Shown here: positions 19,220-24,262 of the stretch, in pieces
How the letters are laid out: the number at the start of each line of letters is the position of its first letter
Numbering within the stretch: position 1 is the stretch's first letter
Origin: Larix sibirica
Taxonomy: Eukaryota; Streptophyta; Pinopsida; Pinales; Pinaceae
DNA length: 24,262 nucleotides
Direction: 5' to 3'
Assembly (NCBI GenBank): GCA_004151065.3
Contig: NWUY0300059693.1
Coordinates: 16,590 to 40,851 of the forward strand
The notes under the pieces: generated by a model
Seen by the model: only the letters and a program-made list of their open reading frames with translations
Database searches by the model: none
What the model was told of the DNA's origin: nothing
Translations under genes and position numbers: made by a program

Positions 19220-19930
19220 GTTGCTCATTCTATAGGTCGTGGCATGTATGGATGAGACACATGAATTATTAACCATTGTAGCTTATGTATGTTAAATATA
19301 ATATAGTTAGATGAATTATTAACCATTGTAGCTTATGTCTATGTTAAATATAATATAGTTAGAGGTACTCCTAGTATTTCATCTTGAGAAAGTGTGTGAA
19401 GGATGTGTGTCACATGAAGAAATTTGACAAATGAAAAGCATAGAGTGAAGAGTATCCCTTGAAGCTAAGTCCATGGTGACATTTGTAGCCAAATGAATAA
19501 TCCTACAATAAAAGGATAAAGTATTTGATAGCTTCAATTGATCATTTCACAACAAAGGCTTGGTTCTATTTCCTTAAAAATAAAATGAAAGGGAAGGCTT
19601 TGAAAGATTTAAAGTATTCGAATATTTGGTTGAGATTGAAAGTAGAAAGAAAATAAAATAAAGTGAAGTTTTTGAAATATTTAAAGAATTCAAAACTTTG
19701 GTTGAAATGAAGAAGATAAAATGATTTAGGAATGAAAATGAAGGAAAACATGGTATGAAGGAATTTGAAAATTATTATATATTAAAATATGGGACGAATT
19801 TGTTCCATAGACATCACAACATGGGGTGGTTTGAAAGAATGAATAAGGCATTATTGGAAATAATTGGGTGCATGTTACATTCAATGGGCTTGGAAGTAAA
19901 ATTTAAGGGTGAAGTAATGACATGTGTTGC
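19220..19930 (+). pseudogene. Copia GAG-pre-integrase and integrase remnant
   Basis: LWHVWMRHMNY (about 19236) matches the conserved LWH-R-GH-N start, and CEGC at 19395-19406 is the CxxC of the HHCC zinc domain. The core then shows VHGDICSQMNNP with the first catalytic Asp at 19478, and IASIDHFTTKAWFYFLKNK at 19528-19584. The second catalytic region (an RSDNGGEF-type motif) reads FRNENEGK, so its Asp is lost. The third catalytic Glu survives in WFERMNKALLE (19832-19834). A segment reading FERFKVFEYLVE is duplicated next to FEIFKEFKTLVE. At least four frame changes occur, so there is no activity. Confidence 0.75.
19261..19362 (+). repeat. 50-bp tandem duplication in copia
   Basis: ATGAATTATTAACCATTGTA starts copies at 19261 and 19311, both ending AATATAATATAGTTAG. 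The second has two extra bases (TGTCTATG). It duplicates part of the zinc-domain coding region. Confidence 0.85.
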
Positions 19931-20003
19931 ATAACAAGGGGTAGTTGATCGTTGGGTACATGTTACATTCAAAGGGTTTGAAATATAAATTTAAGAGTGA
20001 AGC
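19866..20003 (+). repeat. 88-bp period duplication at the end of copia integrase
   Basis: GGGTGCATGTTACATTCAA at 19866 recurs as GGGTACATGTTACATTCAA at 19954. Both continue through GG-TTGAA/GGAA-TA-AATTTAAG and GTGAAG. Confidence 0.65.
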
Positions 20004-20415
20004 AAGAACCAAGCTTAAGCCTAAGTGTAATAAATGCATCTTGGTTGGATATAGTGATGAGTGTAGGTCTACGTGTATAATTTAGAGATTAATGTTGTGT
20101 TTGTGTGTACTACTGTGGAGATTGATGAAGATTCATATCCTCAAGAGTGAAGCAATCATGTGTTGCATGCGTTTTAGATAAGGCCTCAACTAAATTAGTA
20201 AGGGTTGTCTTCCAAAATAAATGGAGTCTTAGAACTTGGTAGAACTTTTTGGGCACACATACCTCATGATAAAAGAACCAAGCTTAAGCCTAAGTGTAAT
20301 AAATGCATCTTTGTTGGATATAGTGACGAGTGTAGGCCTACATGTGTGTGTAATTCAGAGATCAATGTTGTGTTTGTGTGCACGATTGTGGAGATTAATG
20401 AAGATTCATATCCTC
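20004..20415 (+). repeat. 140-bp direct repeat, 269 bp apart, in the copia linker
   Basis: AAGAACCAAGCTTAAGCCTA starts copies at 20004-20142 and 20273-20415. Both run through GATATAGTGA and end GAAGATTCATATCCTC. The second is in its expected context after the conserved FWAHIPHDKR segment. The first is the displaced extra copy. Confidence 0.8.
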
Positions 20416-20459
20416 CCCCTCACACGTGTTACTCCCTCCATTTTGGTTGGTTATGTTGA
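20205..20459 (+). pseudogene. Copia pol linker (KCIFVGYS region)
   Basis: An 84-codon open piece contains FWAHIPHDKRTKLKPK and KCIFVGYSDEC. This is the well-conserved segment between integrase and RT in copia elements, where relatives read AH-P-KRTKLD-KS-KCIFVGYS. The remainder (EINVVFVCTIVEINED) corresponds to the V-FDED end of that segment. It is the least decayed part of the element but is bounded by stops and frame breaks. Confidence 0.8.
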
Positions 20460-20628
20460 TGATGACTATTTTGTTGCATTTAATGATGAACATTGCTTGG
20501 ATAACGATAATCCTAGTGATGTTACTTATAATGTTGGCTCCAATGAAGTATTAGTGATAGAAATTTCCCCAAGCGGGTTGTATATGTTAGTATCTAATGA
20601 GGTAATAATTTGGAGATTCGAAGGGTAA

Positions 20629-20952
20629 GGTAATTATCCTCTTATTTCTAACGTAACAAAAGCGAAAAGAAGCACAAGATCTAATGAAGTATTTTTCAAT
20701 ATCTAATGAAGTTAATAATTTGGAGATCTAAAGGGTAAAGTGATTATCCTCTCATCTCTAACATAATGGAAACACAAGATCTATTGAAGTAATTATCCTC
20801 TCATCTCTAACTCTACAAAAAATCTAATAGCTAAACTTAGGAGTCAATGCCATTTTTAAAAGTTGATTTGTTACAAATATGTAATGCCATTTTAAAAGTT
20901 GATTTGTTACAAATATGTAATAATTATCCTCTCATCTCTAACTCTACAAAAG
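20629..20952 (+). repeat. ATTATCCTCTCATCTCTAAC repeat, four copies
   Basis: Copies lie at about 20631, 20733, 20791 and 20922. The last two belong to a 131-bp higher-order unit that also includes ATCTAATAGCTAAACTTAGG and one or more 37-bp units. The sequence derives from the variable region between the copia linker and RT. Confidence 0.75.
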
Positions 20953-21362
20953 ATCTAATAGCTAAACTTAGGAGTCAATGCCATTTTCAAAAGTTGATTT
21001 GTTACAAATATGTAATGCCATTTTTAAAAGTTGATTTGTTATGAATATGTAATGCCATTTTTAAAAGTTGATTTGTCACAAATATGTAATGCCATTTTTA
21101 AAAGTTGATTTGTTACAAATATGTAATATGTGTCTAAAACCAAATATACTTTAGATGGAAAATATGATAAGCGTAAGACAAAACTAGCAGCATAGGGGTT
21201 CTCACAAAAATAAGGAATTGATTATGAACGAAAAGTTCTCACAAAAATAAGGAATTGATTATGAATGAAAAGTTCTCACAAAAATAAGGAATTGATTATG
21301 AATGAAAAGCTAAACTTAGGAGTCAATGCCATTTTTAAAAGTTGATTTGTTACAAATATGTA
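20847..21362 (+). repeat. 37-bp minisatellite, seven copies in three groups
   Basis: The unit begins ATGCCATTTTTAAAAGTTGA and ends ACAAATATGTA. Starts are 20847, 20884, 20978, 21015, 21052, 21089 and 21326. Copies within groups are exactly 37 bp apart and nearly identical. It comes from the start of copia RT, just upstream of the KTKYT motif. Thirty-seven is not a multiple of three, so the array grew after coding was lost. Confidence 0.85.
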
Positions 21363-21655
21363 ATATGTATCTAAAACCAAATATACTTTAGATGGAAAAT
21401 ATGACAAGCATAAGACAAAACTAGTTGCATAGGGGTTCTCACAAAAATAAGAAATTGATTATGAATAAAAGTTGATTTGTTACAAATATGTAATATGTGT
21501 CGAAAACCAAACATACTTTAGATGGAAAATATGATGAGCATAAGACAAAACTAGGTACATAGGGGTTCTCACAAAAATAAAACCAAATATATTTTAGATG
21601 GAAAATATGATGAGCATAAGACAAAACTAGATACATAGGGGCTCTCACAAAAATA
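21131..21655 (+). repeat. Four partial copies of the RT start segment
   Basis: Segments beginning near AAAACCAAATATACTTTAGA and ending AGGGGTTCTCACAAAAATAA lie at about 21131, 21369, 21499 and 21578. Spacing is uneven (about 238, 130 and 79 bp) because 37-bp units are inserted between the first and second. Confidence 0.8.
21198..21308 (+). repeat. Second 37-bp minisatellite, three copies
   Basis: The unit GTTCTCACAAAAATAAGGAA...GAAAA starts at 21198, 21235 and 21272. It encodes the decayed GFSQK-GIDYE motif of RT. Its sequence is unrelated to the neighbouring 37-bp unit but its length is the same. Confidence 0.85.
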
Positions 21656-21905
21656 AGGAATTGATTATGAATAGATGCTTTCATATTTGCAAATATTAAC
21701 ACCATAAGAAGTATACTTTTCCATTGCTAAATATTTAACACCATAAAGATAATGCACATTATACTTTCTCCATTTCATCAACTAAATGTTAGTTGTGTAT
21801 TCTTAAATGATGATATCCCCAAGGAAATTTATTGCAACAACCCCTTGGCTTTATTGATGAAGAAAATCCTATGTATCTTAACAAGTAGAAGAAATATTTA
21901 TATGT

Positions 21906-22275
21906 TTAAACTTGGTATTAGTCTCATTGCTGGTCAAATAAAAAGCCAACTATTACCAAGTTGAATAAATCTTTATACATTTCAACTTGGTAATAGTCTC
22001 ATTATTTGGTCAAATAAGAAGTAGAAGCTATACCATTATCTTATTGTGAGGATGAAAAACTAGCAAGTAGCATGATACAATAACATTTTGTATGAGCTTG
22101 ATCTTCTCAAAGTAAGGGTAGAAATAAGATGTGATAAACAAAGTGTAATTAGTGGAAAAGATCTTATATGCAATGGCATTGTTGAATGAGGGAACAAATA
22201 TCTTCACCAAATGTTTAACAAATGCAAAGTTAATAAAGACGTGATCTATTCTTGGCATGATGGAATTTGACAGGG
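21906..22275 (+). pseudogene. Copia RNase H remnant, domain end of pol
   Basis: FKLGISLIAGQIKS and again FQLGNSLIIWSNKK correspond to the G-ISW-SKKQ motif of copia RNase H; the two are a local duplication (about 21908 and 21983). LSYCEDEKLASS (from ALSS-EAEY-A) and IRCDKQSV (from CDN-SA, about 22124-22150) are the metal-binding regions. NIFTKCLTNAKLIKT at 22197-22241 is the conserved ADI-TK-L end, and SILGMMEFDRE closes the pol gene. Frames change between them. Confidence 0.75.
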
Positions 22276-22361
22276 AGGGAAAATGTGCACTAATGGTACA
22301 ATTTTGCTTTTCTTATTGAGGGTAAATGTGTACTAATGCTACCATTTTTTCTTTTCTTCTT
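22271..22361 (+). repeat. Candidate polypurine tract and duplicated LTR start of copia
   Basis: CAGGGAGGGAAAA (22271-22283) directly follows the pol end and is purine-rich, as the plus-strand primer site should be. TGTGCACTAATGG follows, with the TG that LTRs start with. The block GAGGGAAAATGTGCACTAAT (22275-22317) is repeated as GAGGGTAAATGTGTACTAAT (22318-22361), so the exact LTR edge is ambiguous. The 5' LTR is missing, so the LTR cannot be confirmed by comparison. Confidence 0.45.
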
Positions 22362-22929
22362 GATGCATTGATGCATTTTGTTTGATGGCCCTGGTAAATA
22401 TTAAGGGGCTATTGTGTAAGCCTTAATGGCATTTTTGTAGAGTTGTTCGAGTCATTATTGTCCCATAGCAATATTCTTATATGGTCTCGAATTCGATGTA
22501 TTTAGATATGCCATCTCACAAATAGTTTATTATATTTTAGTTGATATTTCTAGATGGTGAGTTGTGTAGAAATAGTGAAACTCATTTGCCTCATTTTGAC
22601 AATATAAAGATTAGATATTGAGAGGTATTCATGTGGATGTGCAAGTGTTATTATGGGTTCTAATGGTAATGGCAATTCTTCAAATATAAGCTTGACCATA
22701 CAACATCTTGTGTAAATATTGTTATGTTTGCTACAGTTGATAATGCTTTGCTAAATTATTGTATATGCTATTGGAATGCACTAATGCTTATGTAGATCCT
22801 ATGCATAATTTCTTTTCAAAGCCTTACATAAACTAGATATATGAAATATGAAGATATTTTATGTTTTCCTAATCAATGACTACTACATTTTTTTTTGGTT
22901 AAGTACCACATATTTTTGTCCAATTATAT
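22362..22929. other. Possible copia 3' LTR body or flank, nothing diagnostic
   Basis: AT-rich sequence without recognisable domains. It could be the rest of the copia LTR, but no matching copy exists in the window and I cannot place its end. Confidence 0.35.
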
Positions 22930-23451
22930 CTTGGAGCAATATGTTCTCTTTTTTAATGCAATTCAAACCTATGAATATAACATGGTATGTGTTACATCAT
23001 TGTATCCCATTTTGTCCTAAGTCTTTTGTAGTAATGTGCTCTCTTTTATTGAAATGGAATTCAAACCTAAGGATTATATATGGTATGTGTGTCATTGTAT
23101 TTCATGTTGTCTTTTGATTGGAGTTCATAAATCAAGATCACTTGATGGTGTCGAACTACAAGGATCAAGATCATTATAGATGTTGATTTACACGCATGAA
23201 TTTAGGAATTCCAAATCAAGATCACTTGATGGTGGCGAACTACAAGGATCAAGATCATTATAGATGTTGATTTATAAGCATGAATTTAGGAATTCCAATC
23301 CTTTCTTAATGTGTGTATTTTTTGTTTATGTTTTCATTGGCATTCAAACTTAAGGAATATATCATGGTCTATGCATCTTTATTGTATTTCATCTTGTTGT
23401 GTGGATCATGATTTGTAGGCATGAATTTAGGAATTCAAATCCTTTCTTATT
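22930..23451 (+). repeat. Diverged tandem repeats of about 98 and 85 bp
   Basis: A unit with CAATATGTTCTCTTTTTTAA then GCAATTCAAACCTA lies at about 22939. It recurs at about 23032 (TAATGTGCTCTCTTTTATTG, GGAATTCAAACCTA) and partly at about 23338 (GGCATTCAAACTTAAGG). Within it, AATCAAGATCACTTGATGG starts two nearly identical copies exactly 85 bp apart (23129, 23214), each ending GCATGAATTTAGGAATTC. That end recurs at about 23419. Confidence 0.75.
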
Positions 23452-23903
23452 GTTGGATGAATTTTGATGTCATGTTATATGTAACATGACACTAAGAATG
23501 GTTTTGTACAAATTCTAATGTATGATATGATATCATGTCTTTATTATTATTTATAACCCAAGTTTCATTAATTTATTGTTTTTGTTGTGTAGATTTGGAT
23601 GAAATGTATATTTGAATGTAGAAATCACCACATTTTTTATCATTAAAAGGATTAAGATACCAAACATGAATTCAAAAATTCAATGTGATAATGGAAGCTT
23701 CACACTCATTTCACCCAGTGCTTCAAGAAGTCCTGTTGTAATTGTAGCATCATTATTCATATATCTCAATGCTATGAATTATTTTGTTGAAAATAATTTT
23801 TAATATGTTAAAAGTAATATGTTTTATTTATATGTTCCTCTTCACTCTTTAAACCACCCACATTTAAATCAAATTATGATCAATTAAACACTCATTTGTT
23901 TGT
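23452..23903. other. AT-rich DNA, no recognised gene
   Basis: A 63-codon frame at 23612-23803 has no recognisable content. No terminal repeats or RNA genes are visible. Confidence 0.4.
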
Positions 23904-24060
23904 AAATGTCGAACCCTAATGTAGCTTTTAATAAGCATGTGTAGCATTTGTCTCTAAATGTCGAACCCTAATGTAGCTTTTAAGAAGCATTTGACTCCTA
24001 ATATTGTTGTATTATTTAATGAACATTTGTAGCATTTGACTCCTAATATCCTAATATTGT
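23904..24060 (+). repeat. Two overlapping tandem duplications, periods 52 and 45 bp
   Basis: AAATGTCGAACCCTAATGTA starts at 23904 and 23956. CATTTGACTCCTAATAT starts at 23988 and 24033. A CCTAATAT step is itself doubled in the last copy. Confidence 0.8.
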
Positions 24061-24071
24061 TGTATTGTTCA

Positions 24072-24262
24072 TGTAACGTCCCCTTCCATCAAGCCGATGC
24101 AAGGAAGGAAACGTGACCAATCTACCGGGCTTATTTGACAATCTCAGCCCCATACATTACTCATAAATTCATAACAATTAAAAACTTATGTGTGCAGATT
24201 CATACTCAATATAAACACAGCGGAAATAAACATATTTGCAAGCACACAAACAGTAATGCATC
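24072..24262 (+). mobile_element. Possible LTR start of another retrotransposon, running off the window
   Basis: At 24072 the composition changes sharply to TGTAACGTCCCCTTCC, the kind of TG-starting, C-rich motif seen at the 5' end of many plant gypsy LTRs. A CAGCGGAAATAAA motif common in such LTRs lies at about 24220. The other LTR and the internal region are outside the window, so strand and identity are inferred from motif memory alone. Confidence 0.4.

Larger units (their letters stand above)
21126..21905 (+). pseudogene. Copia reverse transcriptase, N-terminal part only
   Basis: KTKYTLDGKYDKRKTKLAA, then GFSQK-stop-GIDYE (from about 21136), is the conserved VYKTK-DG--KHKARLVAKG opening of copia RT. 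The region is repeated in part at 21369, 21499 and 21578. Downstream, FALVAKINTIRSIL (about 21680) and HQLNVSCVFLNDDIPKEIY (21776-21832) match the RT fingers, with the DVK-AFL motif's Asp changed to Asn. LGFIDEENPMYLNK and KKYLYV match the last part before the palm. The YVDD palm and thumb that should follow are absent. The frame jumps straight into RNase H. Confidence 0.75.
18195..22361 (+). mobile_element. Ty1/copia LTR retrotransposon, 5' truncated, internally duplicated and deleted
   Basis: Readable order is Gag zinc knuckle (18195-18366), protease (18540-18830), GAG-pre-integrase and integrase (19220-19930), the C-terminal FVGY linker (20205-20425), RT start (21126-21905) and RNase H end (21906-22275). 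Protease-integrase-RT order is diagnostic of copia. The 5' LTR and most of Gag are missing: copia begins where a gypsy repeat module ends at about 18195. The 3' end is a possible polypurine tract (CAGGGAGGGAAAA, 22271-22283). Stops occur throughout. Tandem duplications enlarge integrase and RT, while the RT palm is deleted. Confidence 0.8.

Noticed and set aside
20847-21308. 37-bp arrays as a CRISPR array
   Set aside because: Units are head to tail with no unique spacers, the setting is a plant copia element, and the units derive from RT coding sequence.
1-24262. tRNA or rRNA genes and retroelement primer-binding sites
   Set aside because: I looked for cloverleaf-like sequence and for TGGTATCAGAGC-type primer sites and found none I could support by eye.

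Overview
This window looks like nuclear DNA of a seed plant, most probably a gymnosperm with a large repeat-filled genome. I infer this from AT-rich sequence, a gene tail with plant-type splice sites, more than 2.7 kb upstream without another exon, and about 12 kb of heavily decayed LTR retrotransposons. The species cannot be fixed from the window.

Layout. (1) 1-2707 holds no exon I can recognise and is probably intron of the gene that follows. It contains a GC-rich block, a 34-bp inverted repeat and a 522-bp non-autonomous hAT-type element with perfect 8-bp target-site duplications. (2) 2708-3412 carries the last two coding exons of a charged, RS/RE-rich splicing-type protein, best matched to plant PRP40A. 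An in-frame TGA interrupts the penultimate exon just after a long purine tract. (3) 3413-9250 is 3' UTR and intergenic DNA with short tandem duplications and no recognisable gene. (4) 9600-11830, minus strand, is a wrecked Ty3/gypsy element with traces of Gag, protease, RT and the integrase zinc domain. (5) 14515-18200, plus strand, is a chimeric array containing two copies, about 1.42 kb apart, of a gypsy integrase with its 3' module. Gag and RT are absent. (6) 18195-22361, plus strand, is a Ty1/copia element readable from the end of Gag through protease, integrase, RT and RNase H. The RT palm is missing and the body is swollen by local tandem duplications. (7) 22362-24071 is AT-rich DNA with more tandem repeats. 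A possible LTR starts at 24072 and runs off the window.

The only host gene is the PRP40A-like tail. No retroelement here can code for a working protein: every domain carries stops and frameshifts. The most distinctive feature is the number of two-copy tandem duplications (40-140 bp) in all non-coding parts, including inside the dead retroelements. I found no evidence of a new multi-gene system. The observations worth checking are structural and evolutionary.
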